Origin: Rhodospirillales bacterium
GTDB lineage: Bacteria > Pseudomonadota > Alphaproteobacteria > Acetobacterales > Acetobacteraceae
Reading direction: 5' to 3'
Length of the DNA: 37,228 nt
NCBI GenBank assembly: GCA_028288785.1
Contig: JAQGHV010000167.1
Location: 1 to 37,228 of the forward strand
Both the position numbers and the translations under genes were made by a program. A model generated the notes under the pieces. It was not told the origin of the DNA, ran no database searches, and worked only from the letters and a program-made list of their open reading frames with translations. Of the stretch, positions 15,682 through 23,861 are shown piece after piece (the first letter of the stretch is position 1; every line of letters starts with the position of its first letter).

Positions 15682-17259
15682 ATGTACGACGTGATCGTGG
15701 TGGGGGCCGGTTCCGCCGGCGCCCCACTCGCCGCCCGCCTTTCCGAGGATGGGCGTCGCCGCGTGCTGCTGCTGGAGGCCGGGCGCGACTGGCGCTCGGC
15801 CGAAGCGCCGGCCGCGCTGCGCAGTGCCAACATCATCCCCTTCATGCACGATCCCGCGCACCAAGCGCAGTGGCAATGGCCGGGCCTGATGACCCGGCGA
15901 ACCGCCGCGCAGGAGCCGCGCTTCTACTGGCGCGGCAAGGCCATGGGTGGGTCCTCCGCGGTCAATGCGCAGATCGCGATTCGTGGTGTCCCCGCGGCCT
16001 TCGATTCATGGGCGGAGGCCGGTTGCGAAGGCTGGTCCGCGCGCGATGTGCTGCCGCTCTACGACGCCATCGAGGATGATGCCGACACCGGCACCGCGCC
16101 GGGCATCCGGCAAGGCGGCCCGCTGCCGGTCTTCCGCATGCCGCAGGATCAGTGGGGCGCGGTGGACCGGGCCCTGCGCGATGCTGCCCTGGCCGCCGGC
16201 TACCCGTGGAAGGACAACCTGAACGCGCCGGAAGGCGAGGGCATCTCCTGCAACCCGATCAACCTGCGCGACGGCCAGCGCGTCACTACCAATGATGGCT
16301 ACCTGGAGCCCGCGCGCGGCCGTGAAAACCTCACCATCCGCGGCGGCGCCATGGTGGACCGCGTGTTGTTCGAGGGGAGCCGCGCCCGCGCCGTTCGGGT
16401 CCGCTTCGAGGGCGAGGCGGACTGGCAGGAAGTTGCCGGGCGCGAGATCGTACTGTGCGCCGGCGCCATCCATTCCCCCACCATCCTGCTGCGCTCCGGC
16501 ATCGGTCCCGCCGCCGAGTTGGCCGCCCTCGGCATCGCCATCCAGCACGATCTGCCCGCGGTCGGCCGCCACCTGATGGACCACCCCATCCTGCGCGCCA
16601 GCATCAACCTGAACGAGGCCAACCGCGCCCACGGCGCCGATGCCCGCCACACCAATTGCTGCCTCACCTACAGCAGCAAGCTCGGCGGTGGCGGCGAGCG
16701 CGACATGATCATGATCGCCTACAACCACCGCGGCCTCTCGCCCCGCGCCGAGCCCTTGCCGCAGGGCGCAGTCGGTGTCGCCCTCTACGACGCCTTCTCC
16801 CGCGGCAGCCTCCGCCTCGTCAGCGCCGACCCCGAAGCCCAGCCGATCGTCGACGAGAACATGCTCGACGACCCGCGCGACCGCCTGCGCCTGCGCGACG
16901 GCGTTCGCCGGCTTGCGCGCCTCACCGCGCTGGATCCCCTGAACGGCATCGCCACCAGCATCGAATTCGGCGAATCCGGCCTCTCCATGGTCGACGCCGC
17001 CGCCCTGTCGGATGACGAACTCGACACCATCATGCTGCGCGAGGCCGGCGACATCCAACACGCCGCCGGAACCTGTAAAATGACCGCCCACGAAGAACCC
17101 CGCGGCGTCGTCGATCCCGACCTTAAGGTCCGCGGCGTCACCGGCCTGCGCGTCGCAGACGCCTCCATCATGCCCACCGACTGCCGCGCCAACCTGCATT
17201 TCACCTGCGTGATGATCGGCGAGGCGCTGGCACGGCGAATGCGAGGGGCAGGGGGGTAG
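15682..17259 (+). CDS. GMC-family FAD oxidoreductase (choline/alcohol-dehydrogenase-like)
   Basis: A 525-residue flavoprotein that oxidises an alcohol-type substrate. The N-terminal FAD dinucleotide motif is VVGAGSAGAPLAARLSE, followed by the ADP-contact Glu in LLLEAGRDW. GMC signature 1 is RGKAMGGSSAVNAQIAIRG and signature 2 is GAIHSPTILLRSGIGP. The active-site region DIQHAAGTCKM carries a conserved His, and the final segment RANLHFTCVMIGEALARRM closes the FAD domain. The length is typical of GMC enzymes. The start ATG at 15682 has no strong ribosome site. Substrate unknown. It lies 107 bases after a binding-protein gene and may be its partner. Confidence 0.9.
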   Translation: MYDVIVVGAGSAGAPLAARLSEDGRRRVLLLEAGRDWRSAEAPAALRSANIIPFMHDPAHQAQWQWPGLMTRRTAAQEPRFYWRGKAMGGSSAVNAQIAIRGVPAAFDSWAEAGCEGWSARDVLPLYDAIEDDADTGTAPGIRQGGPLPVFRMPQDQWGAVDRALRDAALAAGYPWKDNLNAPEGEGISCNPINLRDGQRVTTNDGYLEPARGRENLTIRGGAMVDRVLFEGSRARAVRVRFEGEADWQEVAGREIVLCAGAIHSPTILLRSGIGPAAELAALGIAIQHDLPAVGRHLMDHPILRASINLNEANRAHGADARHTNCCLTYSSKLGGGGERDMIMIAYNHRGLSPRAEPLPQGAVGVALYDAFSRGSLRLVSADPEAQPIVDENMLDDPRDRLRLRDGVRRLARLTALDPLNGIATSIEFGESGLSMVDAAALSDDELDTIMLREAGDIQHAAGTCKMTAHEEPRGVVDPDLKVRGVTGLRVADASIMPTDCRANLHFTCVMIGEALARRMRGAGG

Positions 17260-17267
17260 AGCGAGTC

Positions 17268-17550
17268 AGGCGAGGGGCTTTGCCCCTCGACCCCTACGAG
17301 GGGCAGGGCGCCCGGACCGCCTTTATTGGTGCTGGATTTGAGAGGTGAGTTTTTCGGCCATTGGCCTTGTGCCTTTCATCGGGAGTGGGTGGCCGGAGGG
17401 ATGCCCCCGCCATGAAAGCGCGACCTCCAGGCCACCCACTCCCGATGAAAGGCTCTGATTAAAGACCAAGACCACTTCCCGGACCCAACACCCAATGAAG
17501 CGGTTCAGGGGCGCTGCCCCTGGTGAGGTCGAGGGGCGAAGCCCTTGCCT
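17268..17550. repeat. 283-bp imperfect palindromic element
   Basis: The whole interval is an inverted repeat centred near 17410. The inner arms are perfect for 24 bp (17371-17394 and 17430-17453) and, after one mismatch, continue with GGAGG/CCTCC. The outer arms (17268-17335 and about 17482-17550) align with scattered differences and contain the GAGGGGC-type hairpins GAGGGGCTTTGCCCCTC and GAGGGGCGAAGCCC. No open reading frame is supported inside. It fills the gap between the oxidoreductase and tRNA-Leu and could act as a strong terminator or be a non-autonomous mobile repeat. Confidence 0.75.
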
Positions 17551-17631
17551 TAATCACCTTCCCCCGCCCTCGCATTTGCCGTGTCGGTGCAACCGCGCTA
17601 CACGCCCCCTCTTCTCGGCCGCAGGCGCTAC

Positions 17632-17716
17632 GCGGGCGTGGTGGAATTGGCAGACACGCTGGATTTAGGTTCCAGTGGCGCAAGCCGTGGGGGTTCAAAT
17701 CCCTCCGCCCGCACCA
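17632..17716 (+). tRNA. tRNA-Leu(TAG)
   Basis: The cloverleaf has acceptor GCGGGCG paired with CGCCCGC, D-arm GTGGAATTGGCAGACAC, and anticodon stem CTGGA/TCCAG around loop TTTAGGT with anticodon TAG (reads CUN codons). It has a long variable arm (TGGCGCAAGCCGT), as expected of class II tRNA-Leu, T-arm GGGGGTTCAAATCCCTC, and an encoded CCA at 17714-17716. It lies 50 bases upstream of trigger factor. Confidence 0.97.
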
Positions 17717-17766
17717 GCGCCCACCTGCGGCTTTCCGGTGTTTTCAGCGAATAGGTGTGACGTCCG

Positions 17767-19527
17767 ATGCAGGTGACCGAAGTTGCGAACGAAGGCCTCA
17801 AGCGGGCTTTTTCCATCACGGTTTCGGCGACCTCCATCGCCGCCGATCGCGACAAGCGCCTGGCGGTGCTCGGCCGTGACATGAAGCTGCCGGGCTTCCG
17901 CCCCGGCAAGGTGCCCGCCCATATCGTCAAGCAGCGCTACGGCCAGGCCGTCATGGGTGAGGTGCTCGAGCAGTCGGTCGAGGAAGCCTCGCGCCAAGTC
18001 GTGACCGACCGGGGCCTGCGCCCCGCGCAGCAGCCCAAGATCGAGGTGGTGAACTTCGCCGATGGCGCCGACCTGGAATTCCGAATGGATTTCGAGATCC
18101 TGCCGGAAATTCCGATGCCTGACTTCTCGTCCATCGCGATCGAGCGCCTGAAGGCGGAGCCGAGCGAGGAGGCGATTCACAAGGCCCTGGAGAACATCGC
18201 CAGCCGCAATCGTGGCTTCGAGGATGTCGAGGAAGTTCGCCCGGCCGTCGTGGGCGACGTCGTCTCCGCCGATTTCGTGGGCCGCGTGGTGCCGAACCTG
18301 ATTGCCAATCCCGGCGTCGAGGGCGCCGGCGCGCCGGCGACGCTGCCGACCGGTTTCGAGGCAGTCGACGGCGCGAGCGTGACTGTTATCGGCACCGGCC
18401 GTGACGGTGGCTTCGCCTATGTCGACCTGCAGCTGGCCGATGGCGCCGTGGCGCTGGGTGGCGCCGTTGAGCTCACTTCCGGAGAGGGCGTGCTGTCGGC
18501 CCGACTATCGGTCCAGGATGGCAGCGCCGAGATCGCCTTCGGCGTGCAGGAAATTGGCGCCGAGGGCATCCTCCGCACCCTGACCACCGCGCTGGCACCG
18601 TTCGGCGCCGACCGCGCCGAGGCACGCTTCACGCTGACCGGCGACGCGACAGCGACTCGTCCCTTGCTGATCGTGACGGGTGGCCCGGTGACGCTGCGCG
18701 TCGCGCTGCCGCGCTACATGGCCGGTGACGCCGTGCTGGCCGAGCCCTTCCCCGGCGGCACCGCCGAGGATGCGCCCATCGAGATCGGTGGCGGCAACTT
18801 CATCCCCGGTTTCGCCGAGCAGCTCGAGGGCATCAGCCCCGGTGAGCAGCGCGACGTGCTGGTGGCCTTCCCGGTGGCCTACGGTTCCAAGGATTTGGCC
18901 GGCAAGGAAGCCGTCTTCGCGATCACCGCGAAGGGCCTCAAGCGCGCGGTGACCAAGCCGATCGACGACGAGCTCGCCAAGGGCATCGGCTTCGAGGGGC
19001 TGGACCCGCTGAAGAACGTGATCCGCGAGCAGCTGCAGCGCGAATACGACCAGATGAGCCGCATGCGGGTGAAGCGCCTGCTGCTCGACAAGCTGGCCGA
19101 GCAGGCGAACTTCGCGGTGCCCGAAGGCATGGTCGAGGCCGAGTTCAAGGCGATCTGGGATCGCATCGAGGAAGACCGCAAGGCGGGCAATGTCGACTCC
19201 GACGATGCCGGCAAGGATGACGACGCGCTCAAGGCCGAATACCGCACCATCGCCGAGCGCCGCATCCGCCTGGGCCTGATGCTCTCCGAGATTGGGCGCA
19301 CCAACAACGTCCAGGTTTCCGCCGAGGAAATGCAGCGGGCGATGCGCCAGGAAGCCGGCAAGTACCCGGGCCAGGAGCAGATGGTGATCGACTTCTTCCG
19401 CAAGAATCCGCAGGCGGCCGAGGGTCTTCGCGCCCCGATCTTCGAGGAGAAGGTGGTCGACTTCATGCTGGAGCTGGCCCAGGTGACCGACCGCGTCGTG
19501 CCGCCCGAGGAAATCGCGGCGACCTAG
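17767..19527 (+). CDS. tig: Trigger factor with a large insert in the PPIase domain
   Basis: Ribosome-bound chaperone and peptidyl-prolyl isomerase. The N-terminal ribosome-binding domain has the signature GFRPGKVP at about residues 44-51. The FKBP-type domain begins with VGDVVSADFVGRV (to about 174) and resumes at about 328 with FPGGTAEDAPIEIGGGNFI and PGFAEQL. The C-terminal helical arms (about 390-560) are normal. At 586 residues it is some 130-150 longer than usual; the excess is residues ~175-327. The insert starts with NLIANPGVEGAGAPATLPTG and TGRDGGFAYVDLQLA, a pattern I associate with a beta-sandwich domain of alphaproteobacterial phage-tail-like proteins. Reading frame and composition are continuous, so a frameshift artefact is unlikely. 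In most bacteria clpP and clpX follow tig; here they do not. Confidence 0.93.
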   Translation: MQVTEVANEGLKRAFSITVSATSIAADRDKRLAVLGRDMKLPGFRPGKVPAHIVKQRYGQAVMGEVLEQSVEEASRQVVTDRGLRPAQQPKIEVVNFADGADLEFRMDFEILPEIPMPDFSSIAIERLKAEPSEEAIHKALENIASRNRGFEDVEEVRPAVVGDVVSADFVGRVVPNLIANPGVEGAGAPATLPTGFEAVDGASVTVIGTGRDGGFAYVDLQLADGAVALGGAVELTSGEGVLSARLSVQDGSAEIAFGVQEIGAEGILRTLTTALAPFGADRAEARFTLTGDATATRPLLIVTGGPVTLRVALPRYMAGDAVLAEPFPGGTAEDAPIEIGGGNFIPGFAEQLEGISPGEQRDVLVAFPVAYGSKDLAGKEAVFAITAKGLKRAVTKPIDDELAKGIGFEGLDPLKNVIREQLQREYDQMSRMRVKRLLLDKLAEQANFAVPEGMVEAEFKAIWDRIEEDRKAGNVDSDDAGKDDDALKAEYRTIAERRIRLGLMLSEIGRTNNVQVSAEEMQRAMRQEAGKYPGQEQMVIDFFRKNPQAAEGLRAPIFEEKVVDFMLELAQVTDRVVPPEEIAAT

Positions 19528-19536
19528 TTGCCGAAG

Positions 19537-19564
19537 GGCTCCGGCGCCACGCGGCGCCGGAGCC
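19537..19564 (+). terminator. Hairpin after trigger factor
   Basis: A perfect 12-bp GC-rich stem, GGCTCCGGCGCC (19537-19548) with GGCGCCGGAGCC (19553-19564), closes a 4-base loop 10 bases after the tig stop codon. There is no T-run downstream, so it is either a U-less terminator or a transcript-end stabiliser. The 180 bases from here to livG show no gene. Confidence 0.65.
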
Positions 19565-19744
19565 GCAATACTGGCGTGCATTGCGGCAGAGCGATGCGAA
19601 ATCCTCCCGCACGGCATCGCCGAAACGCCATGCGTAAATATCTCAGCGCGAACGCATAGCCGCCTTGCGCTGTACGCGCGGCACCGCCATAGATCACAAC
19701 GAGATCCGGCGCACCGACGCTGGACGTAAGGGGAAGGAGGGCGC

Positions 19745-20521
19745 GTGTCTGACATCATTCTCGAGACCGTGGGCCTGTCGAAGGAATTCCGGGGTTTCGT
19801 TGCGGTCAGCGATGTGAGCCTGCGCGTGAAGCGCGGCACCATCCACGGGCTGATCGGTCCAAATGGCGCCGGCAAGACCACCTTCTTCAATTTGCTCACC
19901 AAGTTCCTGCCGCCGACGCGCGGGACCATCACCTATAACGGTCGCGACATCACCGCCATGAAGTCGGCCGATGTGGCGCGACTCGGCCTGGTCCGAAGCT
20001 TCCAGATCTCCGCGGTGTTCCCGCATTTGACGCTGCTGGAGAATGTGCGGGTCGCGCTGCAGCGCCAGCGCGGTGGCAGCTTCGATTTCTGGCGGGCCCA
20101 GGGCCTGCTTCGCCGCTACGACGAGCGCGCCCGCGAGCTGCTGGAGGATGTCGGCCTCACCCCCTGGGCGACCATCACCGCCGGCGAGCTGCCCTATGGC
20201 CGCAAGCGCGCGCTGGAAATTGCGACAACCCTCGCGCTAGACCCGGTGATGATGCTGCTTGATGAGCCGACGGCTGGCATGGCGCATGAGGATGTCGACC
20301 GCATCGTGGCGCTGGTGAAGCGCGTGGCCATCGGGCGCACGGTCCTGCTGGTGGAGCACAATCTGAAGGTCGTCGCGGGTCTGTGCGACCAGATTACGGT
20401 GCTCACGCGGGGCCGCATCCTGGCTGAGGGCGACTACGCCGCGGTCTCGCGCAACCCGGAGGTCATCGCCGCCTACCTCGGCACCGAGACCGACACTGTG
20501 GGAGTCACGGCGCATGGCTGA
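19745..20521 (+). CDS. livG: Branched-chain-type ABC transporter ATP-binding protein LivG
   Basis: A 258-residue ATPase that powers import through the LivHM permease at the inner membrane. Walker A is GPNGAGKT (38-45), Walker B ends LLDEPTAG with Asp173/Glu174, and the signature region LPYGRKRALEIA replaces the usual LSYGQQR. The switch His is in LLVEHNLKVV. The GTG start at 19745 follows GGAAGGAGG closely. This is the first gene of an operon continuing with livF, two binding proteins, livH and livM. It overlaps livF by 8 bases, indicating coupled translation. Confidence 0.93.
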   Translation: MSDIILETVGLSKEFRGFVAVSDVSLRVKRGTIHGLIGPNGAGKTTFFNLLTKFLPPTRGTITYNGRDITAMKSADVARLGLVRSFQISAVFPHLTLLENVRVALQRQRGGSFDFWRAQGLLRRYDERARELLEDVGLTPWATITAGELPYGRKRALEIATTLALDPVMMLLDEPTAGMAHEDVDRIVALVKRVAIGRTVLLVEHNLKVVAGLCDQITVLTRGRILAEGDYAAVSRNPEVIAAYLGTETDTVGVTAHG

Positions 20522-21242
20522 CGGCATGATCCGCGCCGATGCGGACGCCCTGCTCGCGCTGCGCGGGCTCGAGGCCTGGTACGGCGAGAGCCACGTCCTG
20601 CACGGTGTCGATATCGACATCAAGCCGGGCGAGGTCGTGACGCTGCTCGGCCGCAACGGCGCGGGCAAGACCACGACGCTGCGCGCGATCATGGGCCTGG
20701 TCGGACGTCGCGCCGGTTCCATCCGCCACAATGGCGTGGAGCTGATCTCCGCGAGATCCGACGTCATCGCGCGCAAGGGCATTGGCTATTGCCCTGAGGA
20801 GCGCGGCATCTTCGCCTCGCTCGACGTGACCGAGAACCTGATGCTGCCTCCGGTCGTCATGCCGGGCGGCCTCAGCCTCGACGAGATCTACACGCTGTTT
20901 CCGAACCTGAAGGAGCGCGCGCGCAGCCAGGGCACCAAGCTCTCGGGTGGCGAGCAGCAGATGCTGGCGATCGCGCGCATCCTGCGGACCGGGGCCAAGC
21001 TGCTACTGCTCGACGAGCCCTCCGAGGGTCTCGCGCCGGTCATCGTGCAGCAGATCGGCCGCATGATCCGGGAGATCAAGTCGCGTGGCTTCACCGTGCT
21101 CCTGGTCGAGCAGAATTTCCGTTTTGCGCAGACCGTCGCGGACCGGCACTACGTCATGGAGCACGGCCGCATTGTCGACATGGTGAAGAACGAGGAACTG
21201 CTGACCTCGCTCGACCGCCTGCACCAATACCTCGGCGTGTGA
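20514..21242 (+). CDS. livF: Branched-chain-type ABC transporter ATP-binding protein LivF
   Basis: A 242-residue second ATPase of the same importer. Walker A is GRNGAGKT (46-53), the signature is LSGGEQQM, Walker B is LLLLDEPSEGLAP and the switch His is replaced by the Gln in LLVEQNFRFA, as is normal for LivF. The protein ends ...LHQYLGV, the family C-terminus. ATG at 20514 lies inside the end of livG; ATG at 20526 is an alternative. It is followed after 14 bases by the first binding-protein gene. Confidence 0.93.
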   Translation: MADGMIRADADALLALRGLEAWYGESHVLHGVDIDIKPGEVVTLLGRNGAGKTTTLRAIMGLVGRRAGSIRHNGVELISARSDVIARKGIGYCPEERGIFASLDVTENLMLPPVVMPGGLSLDEIYTLFPNLKERARSQGTKLSGGEQQMLAIARILRTGAKLLLLDEPSEGLAPVIVQQIGRMIREIKSRGFTVLLVEQNFRFAQTVADRHYVMEHGRIVDMVKNEELLTSLDRLHQYLGV

Positions 21243-21256
21243 GAAGGAACGGAACA

Positions 21257-22477
21257 ATGGATCGCAGGAGCCTGATCGCCGGTGCCGCCATCCTCGGCGC
21301 GGCACCGCTCGCACGCGCCAGGGCGCAGGCCGCCAACACCGTCAAGATCGGCGTGCTGAACGACCAGTCCGGCACCTATCGCGACATTTCCGGCCCCAAC
21401 GCCGTCGCCTGCGCCCGTCAGGCGGTGGCCGATTTCGGCCCGCGCGGCTTCAACGTCGAGATCGTCTTCGCCGACCACCAGAACCGCCCCGATGTCGGCG
21501 CCAACATCGCCCGGCAATGGATCGACCGCGACGGCGTCGATGTCCTGCTCGACGTCACCACCTCCTCGGTGGCGCTCGCCGTCAACGACATCTGCCGCGA
21601 GAAGAACAAGGTCCACATCAACAGCACCGCTGCCACCTCGGACCTCACCGGCGCACGCTGCGCGCCCACCACGGTGCACTGGACCTACGACACCTACATG
21701 CTGGCGAAGTCCACCGGTGGTGCGATGGTGCGCGCCGGCGGCGACAGCTGGTTCTTCATCACCGCCGACTATGCCTTTGGCCACGCGCTCGAGCGCGACA
21801 CCGGCGAATTCGTCCGCCAAGCCGGCGGCCGCGTGCTCAATGCGGTGCGCACGCCGTTTCCCGGCACGACCGATTTCTCCGCCTTCCTGGTGCAGGCCCA
21901 GGCGAGCCGCTGCAAGGTCATCGGCCTCGCCAATGCTGGGTCGGACACCACCAACTGCATCAAGCAGGCCGCCGAATTCGGCATCACCAGGCGCGGCGTG
22001 AAGCTCGCCGCCCTGCTGATGCTGATCCCTGATGTCCATGCTCTCGGCCTGGAAACCGCCCAAGGGCTCGTCTGCTCCGAGACCTTCTACTGGGATCTGA
22101 ACGACCGTACCCGCGCCTTCTCCAACCGCGTCGCGCCTACCTTGGGCGGCATGCGCCCGGCCAGCACCCAGGCCGGCTGCTACGCCGGCGTGTTGCACTA
22201 CCTCAAGGCGGTGCAGGACATGGGCGTCCCCGCTGCCAAGGCCTCCGGCATCGAGGCGGTCAACCGCATGAAGGCGATGCCAACCGAGGATGACTGCTTC
22301 GGCGCCGGTTCGATCCGGGCCGACGGTCGCAAGATCCATCCCTCCTACCTGTTCGAGGTCAAGGCTCCGGCCGAAAGCCGTGCGCCGTGGGACTACTACA
22401 AGCTGCTCCAGACCACCCCGGCTGAGGAGGCCTTCCGCCCCCTCGCCGCCGGCGGCTGCCCGCTGATCCGCAGCTAG
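21257..22477 (+). CDS. ABC transporter substrate-binding protein, branched-chain type (paralogue 2)
   Basis: A 406-residue periplasmic binding protein. The N-terminus MDRRSLIAGAAILGAAPLAR then ARAQA is a Tat-like signal with twin Arg at residues 3-4. The mature part begins NTVKIGVLNDQSGTYRD. The fold is the Peripla_BP_6 type; it shares long near-identical segments with the proteins at 6346 and 22519 (for example GGDSWFFITADYAFGHALE and SRAPWDYYKLLQT). ATG at 21257 with GGAACA upstream is chosen over the frame opening at 21239, which lies inside livF. It differs from its paralogues in extra Cys residues (for example DDCFGAGSIR), which might give a disulphide or an altered site. Confidence 0.92.
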   Translation: MDRRSLIAGAAILGAAPLARARAQAANTVKIGVLNDQSGTYRDISGPNAVACARQAVADFGPRGFNVEIVFADHQNRPDVGANIARQWIDRDGVDVLLDVTTSSVALAVNDICREKNKVHINSTAATSDLTGARCAPTTVHWTYDTYMLAKSTGGAMVRAGGDSWFFITADYAFGHALERDTGEFVRQAGGRVLNAVRTPFPGTTDFSAFLVQAQASRCKVIGLANAGSDTTNCIKQAAEFGITRRGVKLAALLMLIPDVHALGLETAQGLVCSETFYWDLNDRTRAFSNRVAPTLGGMRPASTQAGCYAGVLHYLKAVQDMGVPAAKASGIEAVNRMKAMPTEDDCFGAGSIRADGRKIHPSYLFEVKAPAESRAPWDYYKLLQTTPAEEAFRPLAAGGCPLIRS

Positions 22478-22518
22478 CCGCGACTGCGCGGCCAAGAAAT
22501 TCGTAAGGGAGAACAAAA

Positions 22519-23751
22519 ATGACGACGACACGACGCACTCTCCTCTCCGGCGCCGCCGGCACTGCCGCCCTTGGGGGACTGCCCTTCAGCTCCGCCCGTG
22601 CCCAGGCGGCGAACACGATCAAGATCGGCGTGCTGAACGACCAGTCCGGCACATACCGCGACATCTCCGGCCCCTATGGTGTGGAATGCACCCGGCAGGC
22701 GGTGGCCGAGTTCGGCGCCCAGGGCTTCAATGTCGAAGTCATCGTGGCGGACCACCAGAACCGCCCGGATGTCGGCGTGAACATTTCCCGCCAATGGTAC
22801 GACCAGGGCGTGGACATGATCCTGGACGTGCCGACCTCGTCGGTGGGCCTCGCGGTCAACACGGTCGCGCGCGAGAAGAACAAGGCCTACATCAACACTG
22901 GTTCGGCCACCTCCGATCTCACCGGTACGGCGTGCTCGCCCAACACCATCCACTGGATGTACGACACCTACATGCTGGCCAAGTCGACCGGCGGTGCGAT
23001 GGTGCGCGCGGGCGGCGACAGCTGGTTCTTCATCACCGCCGACTACGCCTTCGGCCATGCGCTGGAGCGTGACACCGGCAATTTCGTTCGCGCCGCCGGC
23101 GGCCGCGTGCTGGGCAATGTCCGTTATCCGTTTCCGGCGACCTCCGATTTCTCCTCCTTCCTCGTGCAGGCCCAGGCCAGCCGCGCCAAGGTGATCGGCC
23201 TCGCGAATGCGGGGGCGGACACCATCAACTCCGTGAAGCAGGCCGCCGAGTTCGGCATCACCCGCCGAGGCGTGAAGCTGGCGGCGCTGCTAATGTTCCT
23301 GCCCGACGTCCACGCCATCGGCCTTGAGACCGCGCAGGGCTTGGTCCTCACCGAGAGCTTCTATTGGGACCTCAACGACCGCACCCGTGCGATCACCACG
23401 CGCCTGCAGCCGCGCCTGCGCGACATCAAGCCGAATATGGCGTCGATCGCGAACTACTCGGCCGCGCTGCACTACCTGAAGGCGATCAAGGACATGGGCG
23501 TCGCGGCGTCGAAGGCCTCGGGGATCGAGGTCATCAACCGCATGAAGGCAATGCCCTGCGACGATGACGCGTTCGGCGCCGGTTCGATCCGCCCGGATGG
23601 CCGCAAGCTCTGTCCGTCGTACCTGTTCGAGGTGAAGTCGCCGGCCGAAAGCCGCGCGCCGTGGGACTACTACAAGCTGCTCCAGACCACCCCCGCCGAG
23701 GAAGCTTTTCGCCCCTTGAACGAGGGCAACTGCCCCCTGGTGCGCAGCTAA
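22519..23751 (+). CDS. ABC transporter substrate-binding protein, branched-chain type (paralogue 3)
   Basis: A 410-residue periplasmic binding protein directly behind its paralogue, separated by 41 bases and with its own GGGAG ribosome site. The N-terminus MTTTRRTLLSGAAGTAALGG then ARAQA is a Tat-like signal. The mature sequence NTIKIGVLNDQSGTYRD and the C-terminal SRAPWDYYKLLQTTPAEEAF are almost the same as in the copy upstream. Tandem duplication followed by specialisation for a different ligand is the simple explanation. It belongs to the livGFHM operon, in which one permease would serve at least two binding proteins. Confidence 0.92.
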   Translation: MTTTRRTLLSGAAGTAALGGLPFSSARAQAANTIKIGVLNDQSGTYRDISGPYGVECTRQAVAEFGAQGFNVEVIVADHQNRPDVGVNISRQWYDQGVDMILDVPTSSVGLAVNTVAREKNKAYINTGSATSDLTGTACSPNTIHWMYDTYMLAKSTGGAMVRAGGDSWFFITADYAFGHALERDTGNFVRAAGGRVLGNVRYPFPATSDFSSFLVQAQASRAKVIGLANAGADTINSVKQAAEFGITRRGVKLAALLMFLPDVHAIGLETAQGLVLTESFYWDLNDRTRAITTRLQPRLRDIKPNMASIANYSAALHYLKAIKDMGVAASKASGIEVINRMKAMPCDDDAFGAGSIRPDGRKLCPSYLFEVKSPAESRAPWDYYKLLQTTPAEEAFRPLNEGNCPLVRS

Positions 23752-23758
23752 CGCCGCG

Positions 23759-23784
23759 TGGTGCTGGCCCCCCAGCCAGCACCA
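23759..23784 (+). terminator. Hairpin between the binding-protein gene and livH
   Basis: TGGTGCTGG (23759-23767) pairs perfectly with CCAGCACCA (23776-23784) around an 8-base loop, seven bases after the stop codon. It is followed by an A-rich repeat, not a T-run. Sitting inside an operon, it could lower livH/livM expression relative to the binding proteins by partial termination or by protecting the upstream mRNA. Confidence 0.5.
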
Positions 23785-23788
23785 ACAG

Positions 23789-23843
23789 TTAAAAATAAAA
23801 GAATGGGGCCTGGGGAAATTCCTTTCACCAGCCTGGCTTCTCC
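23789..23843 (+). repeat. Dispersed repeat family II, copy 3
   Basis: TTAAAAATAAAAGAATGGGG followed by CCTGGGGAAATTCCTTTCACC matches the two facing copies at 13686-13852. It fills most of the 110-base gap between the third binding-protein gene and livH. Confidence 0.7.
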
Positions 23844-23861
23844 TCCGAGGAACCACCCGCG

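Noticed and set aside
14294-15727. 477-codon minus-strand frame
   Set aside because: Antisense to the intact peptide-type binding protein; no recognisable motifs.
17268-17550. CRISPR array or phage repeat
   Set aside because: The repeated parts are inverted, not direct, and there are no regularly spaced units.
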